DNA from: Alphaproteobacteria bacterium
GTDB lineage: Bacteria; Pseudomonadota; Alphaproteobacteria; UBA9219
Direction: 5' to 3'
Assembly (NCBI GenBank): GCA_028690155.1
Contig: JAQVBU010000002.1
Coordinates: 147,282-211,281, forward strand
Length of the DNA: 64,000 nucleotides
The notes under the pieces were generated by a model. It ran no database searches. It had not been told where the DNA came from and was given only the letters and a program-made list of their open reading frames with translations. Within the stretch, counting starts at the first letter, position 1, and each line of letters begins with the position of its first letter. This document shows positions 44,091 to 52,158 of this stretch, piece after piece. The position numbers and the translations under genes were made by a program.

Positions 44091-44864
44091 ATGCAGACCT
44101 ACAACCTCGACGCGTTTCTTTCCGGGCATGTTTTCGCCTTTATGATGTTGCTGTCCCGCGTGGGGACCGTCGTCATGCTGTTCCCAGGCATCGGGGAAAG
44201 CTATGTTCCGCGGCGCACGCGCATGATTTTTGCGTGTTTGATCTGTCTGGTTCTTCTTGAGCCGATGTTAAGCCGCTTTCCGCCCCTGCCCCCCACAAGC
44301 ACCGGCCTTTTTTTCTGTGTCGCGCATGAAATCTTGATTGGCGCCTTCTTTGGAATGCTGATGCGGCTTTTGATGGAGATCCTCGAATCCGCCGGCATGA
44401 TCATCGGCATGCAATCGGGTTTATCAAACGCCACCATGATGAACCCGGCCATGGCGACGCAAAGCTCATTGCCCAGCACCTTTCTAAGCCTAGCGGGCCT
44501 TGTCCTGATTTTTTTGACGGGCATTGATCACGCGTTAATTCGCATGACTGTGGCGCTTTACAATATTTTTCCGGTCAACGAGCCCTTAGCCTTGGGCGAT
44601 ATGACGCAAACGATCATTCACATGACAAACAAAAGCTTTCAGATCGGCGTCGAATTTGCGGCACCGTTTATCATCATCGGGCTTTTACTGTATTCGGCCC
44701 TAGGGCTTCTGCAACGCATGCTCCCCAGCATCCAACTTTTTCTCATTCTTCTTCCCGTCGAAATATGGGGCGGATTGATGATGTTCATGCTCACCGTGGC
44801 GGGAATTTTGACGCTATGGCGAGATTTTGTCGGCCAATCTCTCGGCTCTTTCTTTCAGGTATAG
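44091..44864 (+). CDS. fliR: Flagellar biosynthesis protein FliR
   Basis: Export-gate membrane protein. About six hydrophobic helices; the start (AFMMLLSRVGTVVMLFPGIG), the conserved RTRMIFACLICLVLLEP and GMIIGMQSGLSNATMMNPAM fit FliR. At 257 aa the length is normal. It lies 2 bases after fliQ and 9 bases before flhB. Confidence 0.94.
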   Translation: MQTYNLDAFLSGHVFAFMMLLSRVGTVVMLFPGIGESYVPRRTRMIFACLICLVLLEPMLSRFPPLPPTSTGLFFCVAHEILIGAFFGMLMRLLMEILESAGMIIGMQSGLSNATMMNPAMATQSSLPSTFLSLAGLVLIFLTGIDHALIRMTVALYNIFPVNEPLALGDMTQTIIHMTNKSFQIGVEFAAPFIIIGLLLYSALGLLQRMLPSIQLFLILLPVEIWGGLMMFMLTVAGILTLWRDFVGQSLGSFFQV

Positions 44865-44873
44865 GCGGGACGG

Positions 44874-45947
44874 ATGGCCGAACAAGAGCAGGATCAAGAT
44901 CAAAAAACCGAAGAAGCCACCCCAAAGCGACTGGAGGAAGCGCGGGAACACGGCCAAGTTCCCATCAGCCGCGAGGTGGCCATGTGGGTTTCCTTGGTCG
45001 GCGTTCTGTTGGTTATGGCGATGGTTTTACCCGGCATGATCCGGGATTTTGCGGATTTTTTGCGTCATTTCATCGAATCGTCGCATGAATTTTCAATCAA
45101 CGACAAAAACGCCCAAGCGCTTTTTGCGCAAGTCATGGGACACGCGGCTAAAATATCAGGGCTTACCTTTCTTGTTCTGATAACCTTTATCATCCTTGGG
45201 TTCATGGTCCAAACGGGGTTCTTTTTCTCGTGGGACCTTTTGATTCCCAATTTCGGGCGCATTATGCCGTCGCGCGGATTGAAAAGGCTTTTTTCGGTAA
45301 CCTCGCTCGTCGAGCTGGGCAAAGGCCTCGCCAAACTCGCCGTGCTCGGATACCTCGCGTTTATCGTGATTGCTCCCATCGCCGAGGAATCCATCAACTA
45401 TGCGGGACTTCCCATTCAGCTTGTTCTGGCCTTTGTGCAAAAAAACATCGTCCATCTGATGGAAGTCATCCTTATGGTTTTCTTCGTCATTGCCGTTGCG
45501 GATCTGGCGTATTCACGATTTCACTATTTCAAAGGTCTCCGCATGACGAAGACCGAAGTCAAAGAAGAATACAAACAACAGGAAGGCGACCCGATGATCA
45601 AGGCGCGCCTGCGACAATTGCGCGTTGAAAAGGCGCGCAAACGCATGATGGCGCAAGTCCCCAAAGCGGACGTCGTTATTACAAACCCTTCGCACTACGC
45701 CGTAGCGTTGCGGTACGATTCGGTCAAAATGGCCGCACCGGTTGTGGTCGCCAAAGGCATCAACCTAATCGCTCTGCGCATCCGAGAGATCGCGGAAGAA
45801 AGCCATGTTCCGCTTGTCAGCAATCCGCCTCTGGCGCGCGCCCTTTACAACAACGTCGAGATCAGCCAACAAATTCCAACCCAGTTGTATCGCGCGGTGG
45901 CCGAGGTTATCTCGTATGTCTACAAGCTCAAAAAACGCAGGCACTAA
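44874..45947 (+). CDS. flhB: Flagellar biosynthesis protein FlhB
   Basis: Export switch protein that changes substrate class from rod/hook to filament. N-terminal EATPKRLEEAREHGQVPIS is the family signature, followed by four membrane helices and a cytoplasmic domain. The auto-cleavage motif is N271-P-S-H (usually NPTH), in VVITNPSHYAVALRY, which is common in alternative FlhB. Length 357 aa is normal. It is the third gene of fliQ-fliR-flhB and is followed after 6 bases by the TPR protein gene. Confidence 0.95.
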   Translation: MAEQEQDQDQKTEEATPKRLEEAREHGQVPISREVAMWVSLVGVLLVMAMVLPGMIRDFADFLRHFIESSHEFSINDKNAQALFAQVMGHAAKISGLTFLVLITFIILGFMVQTGFFFSWDLLIPNFGRIMPSRGLKRLFSVTSLVELGKGLAKLAVLGYLAFIVIAPIAEESINYAGLPIQLVLAFVQKNIVHLMEVILMVFFVIAVADLAYSRFHYFKGLRMTKTEVKEEYKQQEGDPMIKARLRQLRVEKARKRMMAQVPKADVVITNPSHYAVALRYDSVKMAAPVVVAKGINLIALRIREIAEESHVPLVSNPPLARALYNNVEISQQIPTQLYRAVAEVISYVYKLKKRRH

Positions 45948-45953
45948 AGAACC

Positions 45954-47732
45954 ATGACGACGTTAAACGATGCACAACAAGCCCATAAGGAAGGAAGGCT
46001 GGATGACGCCGAAGCCTTGTACCAAGCGCTTCTGGCCGCCGAGCCGACCAACGCGGACGCCTGTACGCTTTTTGGCGTGATGCTCGGTGCCAAAGGCCGC
46101 TTTGACGAAGGGGTGCGTTGGATCGATAAAGGCCTTGCGCTTGATCCCGACGCCGGGCTTTTTCATTTTCAAAAAGGCACGGTCTTGATGGCCGCCCAAC
46201 GACTGGGCGAAGCCATCGCCTCGTTTGAGCGCGCGCTGGAGCTTTCGCCCAACGCCCCATCCTTTCATTTCAACTATGCCAACGCACTTCGCGCCAACGA
46301 AGATTGGTTACCTGCGATTGCGCATTATAAAAAGGCTATCCAGCTTCAACCGGATTTTTTGGAAGCCTACAACAATATCGCCTTATCGCTTGTCCATGAA
46401 AAACTTTACGACGACGCGCGCGGTTACGCGGAAAAGGCCGTCGCGCTAAACCCCTCCTACGGCGATGGCTGGCTAACGTTATGCAATGTGGCCGAAAAAC
46501 TTAAGGATTATAAAACCGCTCTCGACGCCGGCGCGAAGGCCGTCGTTCTCATTCCCGATAATCACTATGCCTGGTTCGGCTACGGCGTCGCGCTGAATCG
46601 CATGAACCGGGATGCCAACGCCGTCGAAGCCTATAAACGCTCGCTGACGCTTAATCCGAAACGCGCGGATATTTGGGACAATCTGGCGCAAACCTATCAA
46701 GCGTTGAATCAATTAGACGAAGCCGAAAAGGCCTTTCGAAAAACCGTCGAGGTGGCCGGGCAAGCCTTTGATGAAAAAGACGGGCCGGATGTGGACGAAA
46801 GCCTTTACGGCGACCGCCATTGGCATCTGGCCTTGATGCAACTTTTACGTGGAAACTACCGCGAAGGCTTTGCACGCTACCGCGCGCGCGGCAAGGCCAT
46901 TCCCGAACTGAAACGCCGTGCCATGCCCGTTCCTTTATGGAAGGGAGAGCCATTGAACGGAAAAACCCTTTTTGTCCATGATGAACAAGGCTTCGGCGAC
47001 ACGTTAATGCTGGCGCGATTTTTGCCGCTTATCAAACAGCAAGGCGCAACCGTCGTTTTTTCGGTGCATAAAGCGTTAGAGTCGTTCTTTGCCGGATGGC
47101 CCGTCGTGGATACACTTATCACACACGAAGAAAACGTCCCTGCGTGCGATTTTTTCTGTTCGTCCTTCGATCTTCCGCATCGCCTCAAAACGACGCTTGA
47201 AACCCTGCCGAACGCCTTGCCTTATCTTCCCCTCCCCCTTGTTGAACCCTCCTGCCGTCTGCCGGAAACGCAAGGTCTTAGGATCGGCGTCGTCTGGGGC
47301 GGCAGTCCGCTCCATCGGGCCGACCGGAAACGTTCCATTCCTCTGGGACTGTTCGAAGACCTTCTGACGTTGCCCGACGTCACGTTTTATTCGCTGAACC
47401 GAGACAAGAAGCCGGGCGATGACGTTTTATTGCCGCGTCTTCCTGTCTGCGATCTGGCGCCAAGGCTCGACTCCTTCGCGACGTCGGCGCAATTTGTCTC
47501 CCAAATGGATCTGCTGATTACCTGCGACACGGCCACGGCGCATCTTGCTGGAGGCATGGGGAAAGAAGTCTGGATTATGCTGCCGTTCGCGCCGGATTGG
47601 CGCTGGATGATCGATCGGACCGACACACCATGGTATCCGACGACGCGGCTGTTCCGCCAACCGAAGCCCGAGGACTGGCAAACCGTCCTCACAAACGTCA
47701 AAACAGCGCTAAAAGAAAAGATTTCCCGCTAA
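45954..47732 (+). CDS. TPR protein with C-terminal glycosyltransferase-like domain
   Basis: The first 260 residues hold about seven tetratricopeptide repeats (for example DDAEALYQALLAAEPTNADA, EAIASFERALELSPNAPSF). The C-terminal half (about residues 320-590) resembles the GT9/heptosyltransferase-like domain found in many TPR proteins: GETLFVHDEQGFGDTL-like (NGKTLFVHDEQGFGDTLML), IGVVWGGSPLHRADRKRSIP, and LLITCDTATAHLAGGMGKEVW. It directly follows flhB with a 6-base gap and could be a flagellin or envelope glycosyltransferase, but the acceptor is not shown. The fold is GT-B. Confidence 0.85.
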   Translation: MTTLNDAQQAHKEGRLDDAEALYQALLAAEPTNADACTLFGVMLGAKGRFDEGVRWIDKGLALDPDAGLFHFQKGTVLMAAQRLGEAIASFERALELSPNAPSFHFNYANALRANEDWLPAIAHYKKAIQLQPDFLEAYNNIALSLVHEKLYDDARGYAEKAVALNPSYGDGWLTLCNVAEKLKDYKTALDAGAKAVVLIPDNHYAWFGYGVALNRMNRDANAVEAYKRSLTLNPKRADIWDNLAQTYQALNQLDEAEKAFRKTVEVAGQAFDEKDGPDVDESLYGDRHWHLALMQLLRGNYREGFARYRARGKAIPELKRRAMPVPLWKGEPLNGKTLFVHDEQGFGDTLMLARFLPLIKQQGATVVFSVHKALESFFAGWPVVDTLITHEENVPACDFFCSSFDLPHRLKTTLETLPNALPYLPLPLVEPSCRLPETQGLRIGVVWGGSPLHRADRKRSIPLGLFEDLLTLPDVTFYSLNRDKKPGDDVLLPRLPVCDLAPRLDSFATSAQFVSQMDLLITCDTATAHLAGGMGKEVWIMLPFAPDWRWMIDRTDTPWYPTTRLFRQPKPEDWQTVLTNVKTALKEKISR

Positions 47733-47745
47733 CGATCCTCCCGGA

Positions 47746-48429
47746 TCAAGGCATCGCGGCAACCAGCGACCGCACCGCCGGAGAGTCGGTGCTTACGGTG
47801 CGATAGATCAGAATGGATTCCGGCGTCGCGCCCTCACCGTAAAGCTGTTTATTCAGACTGTTGCGCGGACGAATAACGGACCCTTCCAAGGATACGCCCG
47901 CGAAAAGCCCCTGCGATCGGGCAAAGGCATACATATCGGACTTCAAGCCGATTGCCGTGGCGGCGTTAACGCCCTGCCCCAGCTCACCTATCGCAAGACC
48001 AGCATCGCCACCCAACGTCACTTCGCGGCTCATAACGGCATCGACGCCTTTTTGAGTCATCACAAGGATCACAAGCTCAGACGACTGACCACCGATCTGC
48101 AAGCCCCAACTCACACCGCCAATTGTATAAAAAGCGGGTTGGCTCCACTTGCCGTCGTCGTTGCGCACCAGCATAACGCCGTTGCCGCCGCGCCCGCCAA
48201 AAATAAAGGCCGCCCGGATAAGATTCGGCACAATAATAACGCCTCGGGCTCGGGTTGCCATATCGATCAGGCCCGGGAACTGGCTGTCGCTCATCATCGC
48301 GCGGAAAGACACACGCGCGCGATCGGCCAAAGTTTCCGGCTCGTTGCCGATGTCGCCGGAACTACGGCAACCGGTAAGGAACAATGCCCCGACAAGAGCA
48401 AAAAGGATGGGAGCTTTCAGCAAGCGCAT
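47746..48429 (-). CDS. SYLF-domain lipoprotein (Ysc84-like)
   Basis: A predicted lipoprotein: signal peptide FALVGALFLTGC with the lipobox LTGC (Cys 21). The rest is a SYLF/Ysc84 lipid-binding domain with GVIIVPNLIRAAFIFGGRGG, PAFYTIGGVSWGLQIGGQSS, MSREVTLGGDAGLAIGELGQ and DMYAFARSQGLFAGVSLEGS. Length 227 aa is normal. It is convergent with the TPR gene, 13 bases apart. Function in envelope stress or lipid binding is presumed from the family. Confidence 0.9.
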   Translation of the reverse strand: MRLLKAPILFALVGALFLTGCRSSGDIGNEPETLADRARVSFRAMMSDSQFPGLIDMATRARGVIIVPNLIRAAFIFGGRGGNGVMLVRNDDGKWSQPAFYTIGGVSWGLQIGGQSSELVILVMTQKGVDAVMSREVTLGGDAGLAIGELGQGVNAATAIGLKSDMYAFARSQGLFAGVSLEGSVIRPRNSLNKQLYGEGATPESILIYRTVSTDSPAVRSLVAAMP

Positions 48430-48504
48430 GGAAGGGATCTCCTTTGACTGAAAAGAGAGTGTGCACTATTTCCTCGCCAAATAAAAGGCGTTTGTACGCA
48501 CGCA

Positions 48505-49821
48505 TTATTCTTTTGAAGAAAGAACGCGTTTCCAAATTTTCTTCGCGCGGCGAATATAGAATCGTTCGTCAAAACAGGCGGCTAAGATCCGACCGGGAAC
48601 CTTTTTGGCAATCGTAGGGTCGGCCATAATGCGGTCCTTAAAGAGGGCGCGCTTGCCGTCCTGAAGATCGCTCCATACGGCCATGGCGTTAGACTGAACA
48701 AGACGATACGCGTCTTCACGGCTTACGCCGGCTTGGGTCAGCGCCAACAAGACACGCTGAGAAAAATGAAGGCCGCCCAAAGCCTGAAGATTCTCGGCCA
48801 CGCGTTTGCGATATATGGTCATGCCGCGGATCAACCCGGCCATACGGGTCAAGGCAAAATCCAACGCAATGGTGGCGTCGGGCGCAATGACGCGCTCGAC
48901 CGAGGAATGCGAAATATCGCGTTCATGCCACAAGGCCACATTTTCCAACGCGGGAGTCACGGTCGAGCGAACGATCCGCGCCAATCCGGTCAAATTCTCG
49001 GCCAGAACGGGATTCCGTTTGTGGGGCATAGCGGAAGAGCCTTTCTGCCCTTTGGCAAAGGGCTCCTCGGCCTCGCGCACTTCGCTGCGCTGAAGATGCC
49101 GCATCTCAATGGCAAAATTCTCCATCGACGAGGCAATGACTCCCAGTGTGGCAAAAAACATCGCGTGCCGATCGCGAGGAATGATCTGGGTCGAAATAGG
49201 CTCAGGCTTCAATCCGAGCTTCTTGGCGACATGCGCTTCGACCGCAGGATCGACGGTGGCAAACGTGCCCACAGGACCGGAAATCGCACACGTGGCCACG
49301 TCGGCGCGCGCCGCGCTCAGCCGGCGCTTGGCTCGTTTAAAAGCGGCATAATGGTTGGCAAGCTTCAGGCCGAAACTCGTAGGCTCCGCATGAATGCCGT
49401 GGCTTCGTCCGATTGTCACAAGATCAAGAGTTTCCTCAACCTTCTCATTCAAAGCTTCAAGGATATCGTCTATATCCTTGATAATAATGTCAGAAGCTTG
49501 GGTCAACTGAACCGCAAAGGACGTATCCAACACATCGCTTGACGTCATGCCCTGATGGACAAAGCGGGAGTCTTTGCCGATGTTCTCGGCCAGATTGGTC
49601 AAAAAGGCCAGCACATCATGCCGGGTCGTTTTTTCGATCTCGTCGATCCGAGCGATATCCCATTTTCCCTTTTTACGAATATTCTTGGCCGCCTGTTTCG
49701 GAATAACACCGAGCTCGGCCAAAGCCTCGCAAGCCGACGCTTCAATCTCAAACCAAATACGGTAACGGTTGTCGGCCGACCAAATTTCGGCCATTTCGGG
49801 CCGTGAATAGCGGGGAATCAT
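48505..49821 (-). CDS. purB: Adenylosuccinate lyase
   Basis: Acts twice in purine synthesis: SAICAR to AICAR and adenylosuccinate to AMP. Superfamily signature GSSAMPHKRNPVLAENL is present with IGRSHGIHAEPTSFGLKLA and MTSSDVLDTSFAVQL. It starts MIPRYSRPEMAEIWS, the family start, and ends after 438 aa. It is divergent from nadE. Confidence 0.97.
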   Translation of the reverse strand: MIPRYSRPEMAEIWSADNRYRIWFEIEASACEALAELGVIPKQAAKNIRKKGKWDIARIDEIEKTTRHDVLAFLTNLAENIGKDSRFVHQGMTSSDVLDTSFAVQLTQASDIIIKDIDDILEALNEKVEETLDLVTIGRSHGIHAEPTSFGLKLANHYAAFKRAKRRLSAARADVATCAISGPVGTFATVDPAVEAHVAKKLGLKPEPISTQIIPRDRHAMFFATLGVIASSMENFAIEMRHLQRSEVREAEEPFAKGQKGSSAMPHKRNPVLAENLTGLARIVRSTVTPALENVALWHERDISHSSVERVIAPDATIALDFALTRMAGLIRGMTIYRKRVAENLQALGGLHFSQRVLLALTQAGVSREDAYRLVQSNAMAVWSDLQDGKRALFKDRIMADPTIAKKVPGRILAACFDERFYIRRAKKIWKRVLSSKE

Positions 49822-49935
49822 GAAACATCCTTCTTGTTAAGAAAACGGCACAACGGTTTCTATTTACTAGCATCATTTAAAGATGGAGCCTAGATTATTG
49901 TTACGATTCACTGTTTTTTGGATTCTTCAAAGGCC

Positions 49936-51597
49936 ATGGCCCCTGTGCTTACTCTTGCCCTAGCCCAGCTTAATCCGACCGTCGGCGACCTTGTCGGGAA
50001 TATCGCCAAACTTCGCCGCGCGCGCGCCGAGGCGGCAAAACAAAACGCCGATCTTTTGGTGACGGCCGAGCTTTACCTGTGCGGCTACCCTCCCGAAGAC
50101 CTTGTCCTCAAACCGAGCTTTCAACACGATGTTCGCGCCGCCATTGATGCCTTGGCCAAAGACACGGCCGACGGGGGCCCCGCCCTTCTTCTCGGCACGC
50201 CGTGGCATGAGGAAGGCAAGCTTTTTAACGCCGCGGTCCTTCTGGACAAAGGCAAAATCGTGCAACGAGTCTTGAAAAAAGACCTACCGAACTATGGCCC
50301 GTTTGACGAAAAACGCATCTTCACTTCCTTCACAGGCAAAGCGGCTCCCCTTATGTTTCAAGGCCACGCGTTGGGCGTCATGATCTGCGAAGACATGTGG
50401 ACGCCGCCCATGGCGTCCGCGCTTAAAAAAAACGGGGCCGACATCCTTCTTGTCATAAACGGCAGCCCCTTCGATAAGGAAAAGAGAACGGCACGCGAAA
50501 CGTTGGCCCACGAACGCGTCAACGAAACCGGGCTTCCCCTTCTTTATCTGAATCAGGTTGGCGGACAGGATGAGCTTGTGTTCGACGGGGCCTCCTTCAG
50601 CATTGCCTCCCCCCAAGCCGCGCCGCTCAAACTTCCCCCATGGGAAGAAAGCATGGGGCTCGTCTGCCTTGAGGGAAAGACGCTTTCGCATACAACGATG
50701 CAAACCCTAGAAGCGCGTCCCCCCGAAGCCGCCCTTTATGCCGCGCTCGTTATGGGCTTGCGCGATTACGTGACTAAAAACGGTTTTCTCGGCGTCGTTT
50801 TGGGTCTTTCCGGAGGCATCGACAGCGCGGTCGCCGCCGCGCTTGCCGTCGACGCCTTGGGCAAAGACCACGTCTGGAGCATCACCATGCCCTCGCCTTA
50901 TACGGCGCAGACCAGTCTCGACGATGCGACCGCGCTGGCGCACATTTTAGGATGCCGTTTCGATACGATCCCCATCCATGCTGCCATGACGACGTTTGAT
51001 TCCGCGCTCGCGCCCGTCCTTGGACATCCGGTTGAAGGCATTACCAAGGAAAATATTCAGGCCCGCAGCCGCGGCCTTCTTCTCATGGCCCTTTCGAATA
51101 CCACCGGATTTATGGTTCTTTCGACGGGAAACAAATCCGAACTGTCCGTGGGCTATGCCACACTTTACGGCGACATGTGCGGTGGGTTCTCCGTTCTGAA
51201 AGACGTCTATAAAACCGATGTTTATAAAATCGCCCGGTGGCGCAACGCCCATACGCTTGCCTGGTTCAAAGGGCCTCAAGGCGTCCTCTTTTCGGAAAGC
51301 CTGCTCACCAAGGCTCCATCGGCCGAGCTCCGCCCGAACCAAACGGATCAAGACAGCCTGCCTGCTTACGATATTCTTGATGGTATTCTGACCTGCCTTA
51401 TTGAAAAAGACGAAGGGATCGAGGAAATCAAAGCCAAGGGCTATAATGAAAAAACGATCGAGTGGGTGTGGAGACTTCTGGACGGCGCCGAATACAAAAG
51501 GCGCCAAGCGCCGCCGGGGGTCAAGATAACATCGCGCAACCTCAGCCGTGACCGCCGCTACCCCATTACGAATAAATATCGTCCTGAAAAGGGATAA
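49936..51597 (+). CDS. nadE: Glutamine-dependent NAD+ synthetase
   Basis: Amidates nicotinate adenine dinucleotide to NAD+ using glutamine. The N-terminal nitrilase domain supplies ammonia: Glu in VTAELYLCGYPPEDL, Lys in KKDLPNYGPFDEKR and Cys in VMICEDMWTPP. The C-terminal ATP-pyrophosphatase domain has VLGLSGGIDSAVAAALAV, FMVLSTGNKSELSVGYATLY and ends RRYPITNKYRP. Start ATG at 49936 with CAAAGG before it; the longer frame begins with TTG. Length of 553 aa is normal. Confidence 0.96.
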   Translation: MAPVLTLALAQLNPTVGDLVGNIAKLRRARAEAAKQNADLLVTAELYLCGYPPEDLVLKPSFQHDVRAAIDALAKDTADGGPALLLGTPWHEEGKLFNAAVLLDKGKIVQRVLKKDLPNYGPFDEKRIFTSFTGKAAPLMFQGHALGVMICEDMWTPPMASALKKNGADILLVINGSPFDKEKRTARETLAHERVNETGLPLLYLNQVGGQDELVFDGASFSIASPQAAPLKLPPWEESMGLVCLEGKTLSHTTMQTLEARPPEAALYAALVMGLRDYVTKNGFLGVVLGLSGGIDSAVAAALAVDALGKDHVWSITMPSPYTAQTSLDDATALAHILGCRFDTIPIHAAMTTFDSALAPVLGHPVEGITKENIQARSRGLLLMALSNTTGFMVLSTGNKSELSVGYATLYGDMCGGFSVLKDVYKTDVYKIARWRNAHTLAWFKGPQGVLFSESLLTKAPSAELRPNQTDQDSLPAYDILDGILTCLIEKDEGIEEIKAKGYNEKTIEWVWRLLDGAEYKRRQAPPGVKITSRNLSRDRRYPITNKYRPEKG

Positions 51598-51619
51598 AAA
51601 AGCTCTTTAAAGATAAAAA

Positions 51620-51637
51620 AGGGCAAAAAAAAGCCCT
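51620..51637 (+). terminator. Weak hairpin after nadE
   Basis: AGGGC, a loop of eight A, and GCCCT form a short stem 22 bases after the nadE stop. The following T run is missing, so it is at best a weak terminator. Confidence 0.35.
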
Positions 51638-51702
51638 GAAAAACGACGAGAGCCTAGCAATTTACGGCGAGTTGTGGCAAATCGACGGGCGTGTGCTGCA
51701 TC

Positions 51703-51779
51703 GGACCCGTAGCTCAACTGGATAGAGTGTTGCCCTCCGAAGGCAAAGGTTGCGAATTCGAATTTCGCCGGGTCCGCCA
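51703..51779 (+). tRNA. tRNA-Arg (anticodon CCG)
   Basis: GGACCCGTAGCTCAACTGG at the 5' end, the anticodon stem TTGCC/GGCAA enclosing CTCCGAA with anticodon CCG, T arm GAATTCGAATTTC and the acceptor CGGGTCC followed by G and CCA. 77 nt. Its 3' half is repeated exactly 2.5 kb downstream. Confidence 0.97.
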
Positions 51780-51780
51780 A
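51730..51780 (+). repeat. att core, left copy (inside tRNA-Arg)
   Basis: From the anticodon stem (TTGCCCTCC) to the base after CCA, this 51-base segment is identical, in the same orientation, to 54254-54304. It leaves the tRNA intact at the left end, exactly as expected for tRNA-targeted site-specific integration. Confidence 0.92.
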
Positions 51781-51821
51781 TTATTTCAATAAGTTATTGT
51801 ATTTTTTTGCTCAACATGGCC

Positions 51822-51841
51822 TAGCTAGCACATAGCTAGCA
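51822..51841. repeat. Two TAGCTAGCA direct repeats near the left att core
   Basis: TAGCTAGCA occurs at 51822-51830 and again at 51833-51841, 11 bases apart and 42-53 bases from the att core. The same nonamer occurs once near the other end at 54132. The placement at both ends suggests arm-type integrase-binding sites; this is an inference from position. Confidence 0.5.
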
Positions 51842-51847
51842 GAATAT

Positions 51848-51871
51848 TGATCGGCCCCCACTGAGTGGTCC
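51848..51871 (-). repeat. Probable terminal inverted repeat of the decayed IS3-family element
   Basis: TGATCGGCCCCCACTGAGTG plus GTCC resembles the ends of IS407-group (IS3 family) elements, which typically carry the CCCCCA-TTGAGTGGTCC-like pattern. It lies 12 bases beyond the stop of the transposase remnant, where an IS end should be. The opposite end was not found. Confidence 0.55.
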
Positions 51872-51882
51872 AAGTTGCAATG

Positions 51883-52158
51883 TTAGTTTAAAGACCTCTT
51901 TTCTGGAAAGATCTGCGTGACCAGCGAAGCTGGCCGGGGTTGTGCAGCCAGCCACGCAGCAAAAGCTGGAACAAAAACCTCAGATGCTGGAGCGCGATAT
52001 CCTAGCGATGCATGCGGCCTCACGGTGTTGTCATGCCGCCGCCAACTTTCGATAATGACTTGGGCTTACTCCAATGTGTAAAAGAGTTCTCCATCCAGAA
52101 GCTCATCACGGAACCAAGCATTGAAGCTTTCGATGTATCTATTCTCCCAAGGACTGCC
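51883..52158 (-). pseudogene. C-terminal remnant of an IS3-family transposase (OrfB)
   Basis: Minus-strand translation gives GSPWENRYIESFNAWFRDEL, then FYTLE, a TAA stop at 52066-52068, then AQVIIESWRRHDNTVRPHAS and LGYRAPASEVF, finishing with an AWLAAQP-type tail. This is the catalytic C-terminus (with the DDE glutamate, within WENRYIESFN) of IS3-family OrfB. Only this end survives; the rest of the gene is missing and a nonsense codon interrupts it, so no transposase is made. Its 5' edge fuses to the metallopeptidase gene. Confidence 0.88.
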
